Shown in pieces: positions 40,808 through 49,804 of a DNA stretch of 64,000 bases; the stretch's first letter is position 1; each line of letters opens with the position of its first letter. Below the pieces are notes generated by a model. The model worked only from the letters and a program-made list of their open reading frames with translations, did not search any database and was not told the origin of the DNA. A program made the position numbers and the translations under genes. The DNA comes from Poindextera sp041691315 (lineage in GTDB: Bacteria > Pseudomonadota > Alphaproteobacteria > Caulobacterales > Caulobacteraceae): contig JBEPUW010000021.1 in the NCBI GenBank assembly GCA_041691315.1, positions 1 through 64,000 on the forward strand. The letters run 5' to 3'.

Positions 40808-43800
40808 ATGACCACGCACGGCGCCGACAAGTTCGACTTCTGGATCGATCGCGGCGGCACCTTCACCGACGTGATCGGTCGCGCCGGCGACGGCCGGCTG
40901 GGGACGCTGAAGCTGTTGTCAGCCTCGCCGGCCTACGCCGACGCCGCCGTCGAGGGCATGCGGCGGATGCTGGGCGTCGCCCCCGATGCGGCCTTTCCGG
41001 CCAGCCGCGTCGGCGCGATCAAGCTGGGCACGACGGTGGCGACCAATGCGCTGCTGGAACGCAAGGGCGCGAAGACCCTGTTCGTGGCGACCCAGGGTTT
41101 CGCCGACACCCTGGTGATCGGCGACCAGACCAGGCCCAGCCTGTTTGCCCTGGACATCGTAAAGCCCGCGCCGCTCTACGCCGGGGTGATCGAGGCCGAT
41201 GAGCGGCTGGACGCCGCAGGCGCGGTGCTCCGTCCGCTCAACAGCGCGGCGCTGACCGAGCGGCTGCGGGCCGCCGTCGCCCAGGGCTTCACCTCGGCCG
41301 CCATCGCCTTTTTGCATGCTGACCTGAACCCGGCGCATGAACTGGAGGCCGGCGAGATCGCGCGGGCGGCGGGGTTCGGTTTCGTCGCATTGTCGCATCA
41401 GGTCTCGCCGGCGCCGCGCTACCTGCCGCGCGCCGAAACCACGGTCGCCGACGCCTATCTGACGCCCGTAGTCAGGGCCTACGCGGAGCGCTTGGCTGCC
41501 GCTGTCGGTGGCGCGCCGCTCTATTTCATGACCTCGACCGGCGGCCTGGTCCGCGCCGAAGCCTTTCGCGGCCGGGACGCGGTGGTCTCTGGTCCGGCCG
41601 GCGGCGTGGTCGGCGTGGCGCGGGTGGCGGAGGCCGCGGGCGCGCCGGCCGTGCTGGGCTTCGACATGGGCGGCACCTCGACCGACGTCTGCCGCTTCGC
41701 CGGGGCGCTGGAGCGGCGCGACACGGCCAATGTCGCGGGGGTGCGGCTGCGCAGCCCGATGCTCGACGTCGAGACGGTGGCGGCCGGCGGCGGCTCGATC
41801 CTGGCCTTCGACGGCCTGCGCGCCCGGGTCGGGCCGGCCAGCGCCGGGGCCGATCCGGGGCCGGCGGCCTATGGGCGTGGTGGCCCGGCGACCATCACCG
41901 ACGCCAACCTGGCGCTCGGCCGCATCGACGCGAGCGCCTTCCCGTCGGTGTTCGGGCCTGCCCAGGACCAGCCGCTGGACGTCGCGGCGGCGCGGACGCG
42001 GCTGGACGCGCTGGCCAAGGCCATGGGCGCGGCCAGCCCGGCGGCCGCGGCGGAGGGCTTCATCGCCGTCGCCGTGGAGCAGGCCGCACAGGCCATCCGG
42101 CGCATCTCGACCGAGCGTGGCTTCGATCCGCGCGGCCACGCCCTGGTCGCCTTTGGGGGCGCCTCGGGTCAGATCGCCTGCTGGGTGGCCGAGGCCCTGG
42201 GCTGCGACGAGGTCTTGTCGCCGCGCTATGCCAGCCTGCTCTCAGCCTGGGGCATCGGCCAGGCGCGCATGCGCAGCCTGAAGCGGGCTGGCCTCGAGCG
42301 GCGGCTGGACGACGAGGGGCTCGCTGCCGCGATGGCCCTCGCCGACCGGCTGACGGAGGCGGCGAGGGCGGAGCTTGCCGCCCAGGGCGCCCAGCCGGAT
42401 GCGATCGGCCGCCGGCTGCGGCTGCGCTACGACGGCGCGGACGCCGAGCTGCTGGTCGGCTTCGACACGGTCGGCGCCGTCAGGGCTGCGTTCGAGGCGG
42501 CGCATCGCCGGCTGTTCGGCTTTGTCGAGCCGGAGCTGGCCGTCCTGATCTCCGGCGTCGAGGTCGAGGGCGAGGCCGGCGGCGACGCAGCGGCGGTGGT
42601 CGCGGCCGAACCGGCCGCTGCTGCAAGCGGAAAACAAGACGGTAAGACGATCGCTGCCGAGGCCCTGACCGGTCCGCGCGACGGGCCGATCCTGATCGTG
42701 CGCGGGGACACCCAGATCGCGGTCGCGGCCGGCTGGCGGGCGGAGCCGGCGGCCGATGGGCTGATCCGGTTGCGCCGGCTTGGCGGTCGTGGGGTCGCGG
42801 CCGCGCTGGATGAGGCGGCGGACCCGGTGACGCTGGAGCTGTTCAACCGCCGCTTCATGGGCGTGGCGGAGGCCATGGGGGCGGCGCTGGAGCGGACCGC
42901 CCACTCGGTCAACATCAAGGAGCGGCTGGACTTCTCCTGCGCCCTGTTCGACGCCGGCGGCGGCCTGGTCGCCAACGCCCCGCACATGCCGGTGCACCTG
43001 GGGTCGATGGGCGCTAGCGTGCGCGCGGTCACCGAGCGCCACCCGCATCTGCAGCCCGGCGAAGCCTTTGCGCTGAACAATCCCTTCGCCGGGGGCACCC
43101 ATCTGCCTGACATCACCGTCGTGATGCCGATTTTCGGGGAAGGGAGCGAAAACCCCAACTTCTATGTCGCGGCGCGCGGCCACCATGCCGATGTCGGCGG
43201 GATCCAGCCCGGCTCCATGCCGCCGTTCTCACGCACCATCGACGAGGAGGGGGTCATGCTCGACGCCCTGCCGATCATGCGCCAGGGGCGGTTCCTCGAA
43301 GGTGCGACCCGCGCGGCCCTGACTGCCGGTCCCTGGCCGGCGCGCAACCCCGGCCAGAACCTCGCCGACCTGAAGGCGCAGATCGCCGCCTGCGAGGCCG
43401 GCGCGGCGGCGGTGCGCGCCATGATCGAGGCTTACGGGGCCGCCCAGGTCGCCCGCTACATGGGCTTCGTGCAGGACAATGCCGAGGCCAGCGTGCGGCG
43501 CGCCATCGGCCGGTTGCACGACGGCGCGGCCAAGGTCCCGATGGACGGCGGTGGCGAGATCGTGGTGCAGATCACCGTCGATGCGGCGAACGGCGCGGCG
43601 ACGGTGGATTTCACCGGCACCAGCGGGGTCTTGCCGTCGAATTTCAACGCGCCCTCGGCCATCGTCGACGCGGCGGTGCTCTATGTCTTCCGCACCCTGG
43701 TCGACGACGACATCCCGCTGAACGCCGGCTGCCTCAAGCCGCTGAAGATCGTCACGCCGGAAGGCTCGATGCTGGCGCCGCTGCCGCCAGCGGCGGTGGT

Positions 43801-44359
43801 GGCCGGCAATGTCGAGACCAGCCAGCACATCGTCGACGCCCTCTATGCGGCGCTGGGGGTCATGGCCAACGCCCAGGGCTCGATGAACAACTTCACCTTC
43901 GGCGATGAGCGGCGGCAATACTACGAAACCCTGTGCGGTGGGGCGGGGGCGAGCCGCACCGCAGGCGGCGCCAGCGCCGTCCATACGCACATGACCAATT
44001 CGCGGCTGACCGATCCGGAGATCCTCGAGCGCCGCTTTGCCGTGCGGGTCGAGACCTTCGGCGTGCGCAAGGGCTCCGGCGGGGCCGGCGCGCACCCGGG
44101 CGGCGACGGCGCGATCCGCCGCATCCGCTTCCTGGAACCCGCCGAGGCGGCCCTGCTGTCCACCCGCCGCGAACATAGGCCGCAGGGTCTGCTAGGCGGG
44201 GCCGCGGCCCTGGCCGGACGACAACGCTTGATTGCGGCGTCCGGCGCGGTAAAGGACCTGCCTGGCTGTTTTTCGCTTCAGCTTGGACCCGGCGACGCCA
44301 TCGAGATCGAGACCCCCGGAGGCGGCGGGTTCGGGACCGCCGACGCGCCGCCCCGCTAG
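40808..44359 (+). CDS. oplA: Fused hydantoinase/5-oxoprolinase (HyuA-HyuB)
   Basis: 1183 residues. It contains both halves of the family in one chain. The N-terminal HyuA-type half (about 1-660) has FDFWIDRGGTFTDVIGR, the ATP-binding and hinge motifs LGTTVATNALLERKG, FDMGGTSTDVC and GGGSILAF. The HyuB-type half (about 675-1180) has DPVTLELFNRRFMGVAEAMGAALERTAHSVNIKERLDFS, NAPHMPVHLGSMG and NNPFAGGTHLPDITVV. Length and layout match ATP-dependent 5-oxoprolinase (5-oxoproline to glutamate). Hydantoin substrates cannot be excluded. Monocistronic; GAGGA-like sequence precedes the ATG. Confidence 0.92.
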   Translation: MTTHGADKFDFWIDRGGTFTDVIGRAGDGRLGTLKLLSASPAYADAAVEGMRRMLGVAPDAAFPASRVGAIKLGTTVATNALLERKGAKTLFVATQGFADTLVIGDQTRPSLFALDIVKPAPLYAGVIEADERLDAAGAVLRPLNSAALTERLRAAVAQGFTSAAIAFLHADLNPAHELEAGEIARAAGFGFVALSHQVSPAPRYLPRAETTVADAYLTPVVRAYAERLAAAVGGAPLYFMTSTGGLVRAEAFRGRDAVVSGPAGGVVGVARVAEAAGAPAVLGFDMGGTSTDVCRFAGALERRDTANVAGVRLRSPMLDVETVAAGGGSILAFDGLRARVGPASAGADPGPAAYGRGGPATITDANLALGRIDASAFPSVFGPAQDQPLDVAAARTRLDALAKAMGAASPAAAAEGFIAVAVEQAAQAIRRISTERGFDPRGHALVAFGGASGQIACWVAEALGCDEVLSPRYASLLSAWGIGQARMRSLKRAGLERRLDDEGLAAAMALADRLTEAARAELAAQGAQPDAIGRRLRLRYDGADAELLVGFDTVGAVRAAFEAAHRRLFGFVEPELAVLISGVEVEGEAGGDAAAVVAAEPAAAASGKQDGKTIAAEALTGPRDGPILIVRGDTQIAVAAGWRAEPAADGLIRLRRLGGRGVAAALDEAADPVTLELFNRRFMGVAEAMGAALERTAHSVNIKERLDFSCALFDAGGGLVANAPHMPVHLGSMGASVRAVTERHPHLQPGEAFALNNPFAGGTHLPDITVVMPIFGEGSENPNFYVAARGHHADVGGIQPGSMPPFSRTIDEEGVMLDALPIMRQGRFLEGATRAALTAGPWPARNPGQNLADLKAQIAACEAGAAAVRAMIEAYGAAQVARYMGFVQDNAEASVRRAIGRLHDGAAKVPMDGGGEIVVQITVDAANGAATVDFTGTSGVLPSNFNAPSAIVDAAVLYVFRTLVDDDIPLNAGCLKPLKIVTPEGSMLAPLPPAAVVAGNVETSQHIVDALYAALGVMANAQGSMNNFTFGDERRQYYETLCGGAGASRTAGGASAVHTHMTNSRLTDPEILERRFAVRVETFGVRKGSGGAGAHPGGDGAIRRIRFLEPAEAALLSTRREHRPQGLLGGAAALAGRQRLIAASGAVKDLPGCFSLQLGPGDAIEIETPGGGGFGTADAPPR

Positions 44360-44377
44360 ACAAGGATGCTTTGAGAC

Positions 44378-45118
44378 ATGTCTCTGGTTGCCCTCATGGC
44401 GCTGTCGATCCTGGCCGCCGAGCCCGCGACGGAGCCGCCCGCCAACCCCGATCCGGCCGCCGCGCGGCCTGAGACGGAAGACATCCCGCCGGGCGCCCCG
44501 ACCGATGCCTACGGCTTTGTCGGCTGGTGCTACGGGGCCACCGACGAGTACTTGACCATCTATACCAAGGTGCTGCCGGACCTGAAGGACATCGACAAGA
44601 CCTTCGGCTCGCCGGTGAAGGAAGACGTGCCCTACGCCACCGACGTCGCGGCCCAGCACAAGGCGCTGAAGCGATTCGGCGATGCGATGGCGGCCGCCGA
44701 GAAGGCGGACTCCGACCCGATCAACACGTCCGAAGGCCAGGCGGCCATCGCCAAGGGCCGCGGCATCTGGTCGGTGGCCGAGACCCTGCCCACCCGCAAG
44801 CTGGCCGACGCCTGGCTGTTCTGGGGCATTCCGGTGCGCTGCGAGCGGACCGCCAAGACGCTGCATGAGCATCCGCTGCAGGCGATGGCGACAATCGCGC
44901 CCGGACCTGCGGCGGCCGCTCAGGATCCGGTCGACCAGGCCGCCGGCGCCGCGCTGCAGCCTCAGGGCGGTGTGGACGCCGGCCCGCCGGCCACGGCCGC
45001 GGACGCCGCCGCCGCCGCCGAGGCTGGCCCGCCGGCCGACGCTCCGGCGATCCAGACGCTGCCCCACGCGCCTGCGCCGGCCGGCGCGGCCCCGCCACCG
45101 GCCAATCCCGGCCAATAG
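44378..45118 (+). CDS. Alanine/proline-rich protein of unknown function
   Basis: 246 residues. A short hydrophobic start (MSLVALMALSILAAEPA) may be a weak signal peptide. A globular central part follows (about 45-160) with two cysteines: YGFVGWCYGATDEYLTIYTKVLPDL and LFWGIPVRCERTAKTL. From residue 165 the chain is low-complexity Ala/Pro. It begins 19 bases after oplA and could be its operon partner. No family recognised. The sequence composition of the tail resembles the FtsL tail, a general trait of this GC-rich genome. Confidence 0.65.
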   Translation: MSLVALMALSILAAEPATEPPANPDPAAARPETEDIPPGAPTDAYGFVGWCYGATDEYLTIYTKVLPDLKDIDKTFGSPVKEDVPYATDVAAQHKALKRFGDAMAAAEKADSDPINTSEGQAAIAKGRGIWSVAETLPTRKLADAWLFWGIPVRCERTAKTLHEHPLQAMATIAPGPAAAAQDPVDQAAGAALQPQGGVDAGPPATAADAAAAAEAGPPADAPAIQTLPHAPAPAGAAPPPANPGQ

Positions 45119-45168
45119 CCTCCAGTTATCGCATTTAAATCAAACCCTTAGGCCGATCCCGCTTCAAC

Positions 45169-45195
45169 TTGACGCCCTCGGCAGCTGTCTATAGG
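45169..45195 (+). promoter_or_regulatory. Candidate promoter of the ATP synthase F0 operon
   Basis: TTGACGC (45169-45175) matches the Caulobacter -35 consensus fully. TCTATAGG (45188-45195), 12 bases on, fits the GCTANAWC -10 in five positions. It lies 59 bases upstream of atpI, in the 135-base gap after the preceding gene. Confidence 0.5.
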
Positions 45196-45253
45196 TTCCG
45201 CCGCGATCCGATAGGCCGGGGGACAAACGGGTTCGGCTGGACCTTCAACCGCC

Positions 45254-45607
45254 ATGTCGGAACCTGATGATCCGCGCAACCAGGCGCGCAAGCGCCTCGG
45301 TCGGGACCTCGACAAGTTCGAGGCCGCCCGCGCGCCCGCAAAATCGCCCCTCGCCGGCATAGGCGATGCGGGTGAGGGCTACCGCCTGCTGGCGGGTCTG
45401 CTGGGTGGGGTGTTTGGAGGGCTCGGCCTGGGCTGGACCTTCGACCACTTCGTCCATACAAGCCCCTTCGGCTTGATCAGCGGCCTGCTGATCGGGCTTG
45501 GCGTGTCGCTTTACGCCGCCGTGCGATCGGCCTCGGCGATGAGCGCCAAGGCCCAAGCTTCCGGACCGCCGCCACCGGCCGTTCCGGACGATGAGGACGA
45601 GGACTGA
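45254..45607 (+). CDS. atpI: AtpI/AtpZ-family ATP synthase accessory protein
   Basis: 117 residues. A charged soluble N-terminus (about 1-40) is followed by two membrane segments, GYRLLAGLLGGVFGGLGLGW and PFGLISGLLIGLGVSLYAAV, and a Pro/Glu/Asp-rich end. This is the layout of the AtpI/AtpZ family, which helps assemble the c-ring and binds magnesium or calcium. First gene of the F0 operon; atpB starts 10 bases downstream. Confidence 0.88.
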   Translation: MSEPDDPRNQARKRLGRDLDKFEAARAPAKSPLAGIGDAGEGYRLLAGLLGGVFGGLGLGWTFDHFVHTSPFGLISGLLIGLGVSLYAAVRSASAMSAKAQASGPPPPAVPDDEDED

Positions 45608-45617
45608 AATAACGACG

Positions 45618-46412
45618 ATGGCCGCCATCGAGCCGATGAACCAGTTCATGATCCACAAGCTCGTTCCCGTGCCGGTATTCCAGGCGCCGGGCGTAGGCGC
45701 GATTGACCTGTCGATCAGCAACTCGGTGGCTTTCATGCTGATTTCGGCCGGCCTGCTGGCCATCTTCTTCCTGGCCGCCGCGCGCCAGAAGGTCGTGCCC
45801 GGCCGCCTGCAGGCCTTGGCGGAGACGCTCTATGTGCTTGTCGACGGCAGTCTGACCGGCGCGGTCATCGGCGACCGCGGCCGTCCGTTCCTGCCCTTCG
45901 TCCTCACCATCTTTCTGCTGATCGCCACCCTGAACCTGATCGGCCTGGCGCCGGGCGGCTTCAGTGTCACGGCGCAGCTGGCGGTGACCGGGACGCTCGC
46001 GGTCATGACCTTCCTGACCGTCATCGTGGTTGGTTTCATCCGCAACGGACTGGGCTTTTTCAAGCTGTTCTGGCCGCCTGGCGTGGTCTGGCCGCTGGCG
46101 CTGTTCATCGGCTTCTTCGAATTCGTCTCCTTCATGATCCGGCCGATGACGCTGGCCATGCGGTTGTTCGGCAACATGATCGGCGGCCACGTGGTCATGT
46201 ACATGTTCGCCAGCTTCGTCGTCGGGCTGGGCCTGTTCGGCCTGCATGGCGGTCTGGCCAGCCTGGGTTTTCTGGGCTCCGGCGTTTCATTCGCGATGGT
46301 GGTGGCGCTGATGGCGCTGGAATTCATCGTCGCCTTCCTGCAGGCCTTCGTCTTCGCGGCCTTGACCTGCGTCTATCTGAACGAAGTCGTGAATCTCGAT
46401 CACGGCCACTGA
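45618..46412 (+). CDS. atpB: ATP synthase F0 subunit a
   Basis: 264 residues from ATG 45618; the open frame extends nine codons upstream into atpI. It has five or six membrane spans. The essential arginine of the proton path lies in RPMTLAMRLFGNMIGGHVVMYM (about residue 185). LIATLNLIGLAPGGFSVT and AFLQAFVFAALTCVYLNEVVNLD are also family landmarks. It forms the proton half-channels against the c-ring. F1 genes are not in the window, as is normal for alphaproteobacteria. Confidence 0.97.
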   Translation: MAAIEPMNQFMIHKLVPVPVFQAPGVGAIDLSISNSVAFMLISAGLLAIFFLAAARQKVVPGRLQALAETLYVLVDGSLTGAVIGDRGRPFLPFVLTIFLLIATLNLIGLAPGGFSVTAQLAVTGTLAVMTFLTVIVVGFIRNGLGFFKLFWPPGVVWPLALFIGFFEFVSFMIRPMTLAMRLFGNMIGGHVVMYMFASFVVGLGLFGLHGGLASLGFLGSGVSFAMVVALMALEFIVAFLQAFVFAALTCVYLNEVVNLDHGH

Positions 46413-46437
46413 CACCAACCAAGAGGGACTTCTCGAT

Positions 46438-46668
46438 ATGGACGTTACAGCCGCCAAATATATCGGCGCGGGCCTGGCCATGACCGGCCTGATCGGGGCC
46501 GGCGCCGGCCTCGGCATCTTGTTCGGCGGCTATCTGCAAGCCGCCATCCGCAACCCGGCCGCCGCGCCTGGTGAGCGGGTCTGGCTCTTCCTGGGCATGG
46601 CGCTGGCCGAGTCCATGGGCATCTTCGGCTTCGTGATGGGCTTCATCATCCTGTTCGTGAAGGTCTGA
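46438..46668 (+). CDS. atpE: ATP synthase F0 subunit c
   Basis: 76 residues, the usual length. A two-helix hairpin with a polar loop RNPAAAPG (Arg38-Asn-Pro). The proton-binding carboxylate is Glu58 in MALAESMGIFGFVMGF. A glycine-rich first helix (LIGAGAGLGILFGG) packs the ring. Between atpB and atpF' with short spacers, and with AAGAGGGA upstream as ribosome site. Confidence 0.97.
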   Translation: MDVTAAKYIGAGLAMTGLIGAGAGLGILFGGYLQAAIRNPAAAPGERVWLFLGMALAESMGIFGFVMGFIILFVKV

Positions 46669-46680
46669 CGAACCCCACCG

Positions 46681-47226
46681 ATGGCCGTCACGCCCGACCA
46701 GATCCACGCCGCCTCCGTCCCGGTCCCCGAGACGGCCAGCGGCCTGCCGCAGTTCGACCTGGCTCAATGGCCGGGCGAGATCGTGTGGATGCTGGTCATC
46801 TTCGCGGTCATGTTCTTCCTGTTCTCCAGGGTCTTCGTGCCGCGGGTGGGCGGGACCATCGCCGCGCGGGAAGATCGCATCGCCGGCGATATCGGCGATG
46901 CGCGCCGGCTGAAGGGCGAGGCTGACGCCGAAGCCGCCGCGGCGGCCGCCGAGACCGCCCAGGCCCGCGGCCGGGCGCAGAAGCTCGCCCTCGACGCCAA
47001 GACCCGCGTTCAGAACGAGGCCGCGGCGTCCGACGCGCTTGAACAGGCCAAGCTGGCCGAGCACCTGGCCAAGGCCGAGTTGCAGATCGCCAGCACCCGC
47101 GACCAGGCCATGAGCAACGTGCGCCAGATCGCGCTGGAGACCGCCGGCGCCATCGTCGAGAAACTGACCGGCGCCGCGCCGACCGCCGCCCAGCTCAACG
47201 CCGCCCAGGCGCGCGGAGACGCCTGA
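46681..47226 (+). CDS. atpG: ATP synthase F0 subunit b'
   Basis: 181 residues. The N-terminus is soluble, then one membrane span (about residues 32-50, EIVWMLVIFAVMFFLFSRVF), then a long charged coiled coil (IAAREDRIAGDIGDARRLKGEADAEAAAAAAETAQARG). Duplicated and divergent b subunits are typical of alphaproteobacteria; this is the b' form. It forms the peripheral stalk with b. The stop overlaps the atpF start as TGATG. Confidence 0.92.
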   Translation: MAVTPDQIHAASVPVPETASGLPQFDLAQWPGEIVWMLVIFAVMFFLFSRVFVPRVGGTIAAREDRIAGDIGDARRLKGEADAEAAAAAAETAQARGRAQKLALDAKTRVQNEAAASDALEQAKLAEHLAKAELQIASTRDQAMSNVRQIALETAGAIVEKLTGAAPTAAQLNAAQARGDA

Positions 47227-47717
47227 TGGAGCTCCTGCAAGACGCCGAGGTCTGGATCGCCATTGGCATGGTGGTCTTTTTCGCCATCCTGATCCGCGCC
47301 AAGGTTCCGGGTCTGGCCATGAAGGCGCTGGACGATCGCGGCGCCAAGATCCAGGCCGAACTGAACGAGGCGCTGCGCCTGCGCGAAGAGGCGCAAGCCC
47401 TGCTGGTCTCGATCAAGCATGAGCGCGAGGCGGCCGAGCGCCTGGGCGCCGAGATCATCGCCAATGCCGAGGCCGACGCCAAGCGCATGCGCGCCGAGGC
47501 GCAGGCGCGGCTGGAGGACCAGATCGAACGTCGCCGCGCCATGGCCGAGCGGCGCATCGCCAATGCCGAGGTTCAGGCCGCGCTTGACGTCAAGGCCGCC
47601 GCCGCCAACGCCGCTGCCGACCTGGCCGAACGCCTGCTGGCCGACCGGCTGAGCGGGATGACCTCCGATCCCCTGATCGACCGCGCCGTCGCCGACCTGG
47701 CCGGCAAGCTGCAATAG
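47226..47717 (+). CDS. atpF: ATP synthase F0 subunit b
   Basis: 163 residues. An N-terminal membrane span (about residues 9-25, VWIAIGMVVFFAILIRAKV) is followed by the stalk coiled coil with LDDRGAKIQAELNEALRLREEAQALL. Last gene of the F0 operon. A strong hairpin at 47717-47745 follows the stop and probably ends the transcript. Confidence 0.95.
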   Translation: MELLQDAEVWIAIGMVVFFAILIRAKVPGLAMKALDDRGAKIQAELNEALRLREEAQALLVSIKHEREAAERLGAEIIANAEADAKRMRAEAQARLEDQIERRRAMAERRIANAEVQAALDVKAAAANAAADLAERLLADRLSGMTSDPLIDRAVADLAGKLQ

Positions 47718-47745
47718 GGGCCGCGCCGAGGCGGCGCTTTGCCCC
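47717..47745 (+). terminator. Hairpin after the ATP synthase operon
   Basis: Nested stems: GGGGC (47717-47721) pairs with GCCCC (47741-47745), and inside it GCGCCG (47723-47728) with CGGCGC (47732-47737). A short TTT lies at 47738-47740. Its location straight after atpF supports a terminator role. Confidence 0.65.
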
Positions 47746-47748
47746 TCC

Positions 47749-47852
47749 AGATCACGATGATTTTGGAATCCAAAATCATCGTGATCGATTCCTTAGAGTT
47801 AGAGCGGGTTGCGGGCGGAAAACCGCTTCGCACTTTTCCTCAACCCGCTCTG
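47749..47852. repeat. Interspersed repeat with two hairpins (family C, copy 2)
   Basis: This is the inverse-orientation counterpart of 11714-11829. ATCACGATGATTTTGG / CCAAAATCATCGTGAT forms a near-perfect hairpin at 47751-47785. AGAGCGGGTTGCGGGCGG ... TTTTCCTCAACCCGCTCT forms the second (47801-47851). It separates the ATP synthase operon from the HMW1C-like gene. Confidence 0.82.
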
Positions 47853-47911
47853 GCCGAGCATTCCGAAATGCGCCGGCCTGTGCCAAAGGTGGCGCCGCAA
47901 GCTTCGAGAGG

Positions 47912-49804
47912 ATGAACGTGGCGCCCGACGACATGGTTGGTACTGCAAGTCCGGCCATCGCCCCGGCCACGGCGCCCGTCGCCGCGCCGGCGCCGATCCA
48001 GCCGTCCCTGCTGGAGTTCGAGCGCGCCATCGCCCGGCGCGACTACGCCACCGCACTCAACCACACCCTGCTGATGCTGAACGTGCTCGACCGCAGCATG
48101 GGGATGATCGACGGCATCGATATCGGTGGCGCCCCCGGCGGCATGGACCCGCGCGACCTCTACCAACGCTTCGCCACCCGCTTCGCCGCCGGCCTCGGCG
48201 AGCTGGTCGTCAATGGCGGCCAGTCGATCAACCCGATGTCCGGCGAGGTCCTGTTCTCGCACCATCGCTGGATCGACAATATTTTCGCCATCAGCGGCTT
48301 TCAGAGCACCGACCACCTGGCGGTGCATTTCGGCGGCGGCAGCGGCGGTCAGTGGCGGCTGGACGCCGGAAACCTCTCGACCTTCCTGATGCTGTTCAAC
48401 CCCTCCTCGGCGATGGACGTCAATTTCGAGGAGTGCATCAACGTCAATCGGCCGGCGACGATCGTGGCGCTGATCGCCTATCTGTCGGCCCGAATCGTCG
48501 TCGAGCCGCGCGCCTGCGCCTTTCGCGAAAAGATGCTGCAGTGGCTGCCCGGGCGCTTCGCCGAGGTGACGCTGGGCACCGTCCCGCTGCAGAAGATGAC
48601 CGAGCCCTTCACCCATTGCAGCTATGCGATGGATGCCGGCAAGCATCGCCTCAAGGCCGACCTGATGGCCCAGATGCGCCGTGGCTGCCTGACCGCCGGC
48701 TGCCGCGAATACGATCCCGCCAAGCCGCCCCCGAAGCGCAAGAAGCCGCGCATCGTCATCGTCACCGAGCACTATTCGGTCGGCCACGCCATCTTCCGCA
48801 CCCATTCGCGCGCGGTGCGCTCGCTGCGCGACAAGTTCGAGGTGATCGGGGTCTGCCATGGCGCGCCGAACGAGCCGGACGTGCTGAGCTGTTTTGACGA
48901 GATCATCCCGTTCCCGATGGACGAGCTGATGGTCGTCACCAAAAAGGTCGCCGACGCCATTCTGGAGCGCGAGCCGGACATCGTCTTCCACCTGGGCGTC
49001 GGGCTGACGGTGACCGCCATCGCCCTGGCTTCGCTCAGGCTGGCGCCGATCCAGTGCGTCTCCTACGGCCACACCGCGACCACCATGTCGCCGGCGATCG
49101 ACTACATGGTGCTGCCCGAGGACTTCGTCACCACGCCGGCTCCCTATTCGGAAAAGCTGCTGCTGCTGCCCTGGGCGGCCTTCCCCTATACGCCGCGGAT
49201 CGTCAGCGACAGCGTCAAGCCCAAGGCCGCGCTGCCCGCCAAGACCGAGGTCATGCGCATCGCCGTGCCGGCCTCGGTGATGAAGATCAATTCCTTCCTG
49301 CTGGCGGCGCTGGGCCGGATCGCGGCGGCGGCCGAGCGGCCGATCGAGTTTCACTTCTTCCCGCTCGGCGCCCGCGGCATCGCCTATTACTACCTGGAAC
49401 GCGAGATCAAGCGGCAGCTGGCCAACGCGGTGGTTCACCCGGAGGCCATGCACGACATCTACCTGGAGCGGCTGTCGGCGTGCGCCTTCTTCCTCTGCCC
49501 GTTCCCGTATGGAAATATGAACAGCATCGTCGACTGCCTGTCGCTCGGCCTGCCCGGCGTCTGCCTGGACGGGCCGGAAGCCCACGCCCATGCCGACGTG
49601 GCCTTCTTCAAGCGCCTGGGCCTGCCCGACGAACTCGCCGCCGGGACGATCGATGAGTATGTCACCAACGCCGCCAAGCTGATCAACGACCCGGCCTGGC
49701 TGGCCAAGTGTCGCAAGGCCGCGGCGAAGAGCGATCTCGACGTGCTGTTCCAGGGCGATGAGACCGAGTTCTGCAAGGCGATCTACGCCCTCGTCGACAA
49801 GTGA
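47912..49804 (+). CDS. HMW1C-like cytoplasmic N-glycosyltransferase (GT41 type)
   Basis: 630 residues, family-like length. The N-terminal helical domain (FERAIARRDYATALNHTLLML onward) is followed by a two-lobe GT-B region. HMW1C signature segments: SVGHAIFRTHSRAVRSL (about 288), CVSYGHTATTMSPAIDYMVLPEDFV (about 383), VMKINSFLLAALGRI (about 455), PFPYGNMNSIVDCLSLGLPGVCLDGPEAHAHADVAFF (about 530-560). His, Lys, Asn and Asp residues of the nucleotide-sugar site fall in these. Known members glucosylate asparagines of adhesins in the cytoplasm. No adhesin or two-partner secretion gene is nearby, so the target is unknown. The start is uncertain (ATG 47912, GTG 47918 or ATG 47933). Confidence 0.88.
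   Translation: MNVAPDDMVGTASPAIAPATAPVAAPAPIQPSLLEFERAIARRDYATALNHTLLMLNVLDRSMGMIDGIDIGGAPGGMDPRDLYQRFATRFAAGLGELVVNGGQSINPMSGEVLFSHHRWIDNIFAISGFQSTDHLAVHFGGGSGGQWRLDAGNLSTFLMLFNPSSAMDVNFEECINVNRPATIVALIAYLSARIVVEPRACAFREKMLQWLPGRFAEVTLGTVPLQKMTEPFTHCSYAMDAGKHRLKADLMAQMRRGCLTAGCREYDPAKPPPKRKKPRIVIVTEHYSVGHAIFRTHSRAVRSLRDKFEVIGVCHGAPNEPDVLSCFDEIIPFPMDELMVVTKKVADAILEREPDIVFHLGVGLTVTAIALASLRLAPIQCVSYGHTATTMSPAIDYMVLPEDFVTTPAPYSEKLLLLPWAAFPYTPRIVSDSVKPKAALPAKTEVMRIAVPASVMKINSFLLAALGRIAAAAERPIEFHFFPLGARGIAYYYLEREIKRQLANAVVHPEAMHDIYLERLSACAFFLCPFPYGNMNSIVDCLSLGLPGVCLDGPEAHAHADVAFFKRLGLPDELAAGTIDEYVTNAAKLINDPAWLAKCRKAAAKSDLDVLFQGDETEFCKAIYALVDK

Noticed and set aside
45119..45253. tRNA or small RNA gene in the gap before atpI
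   Set aside because: No cloverleaf or conserved RNA segment could be recognised; only a promoter-like element is seen.
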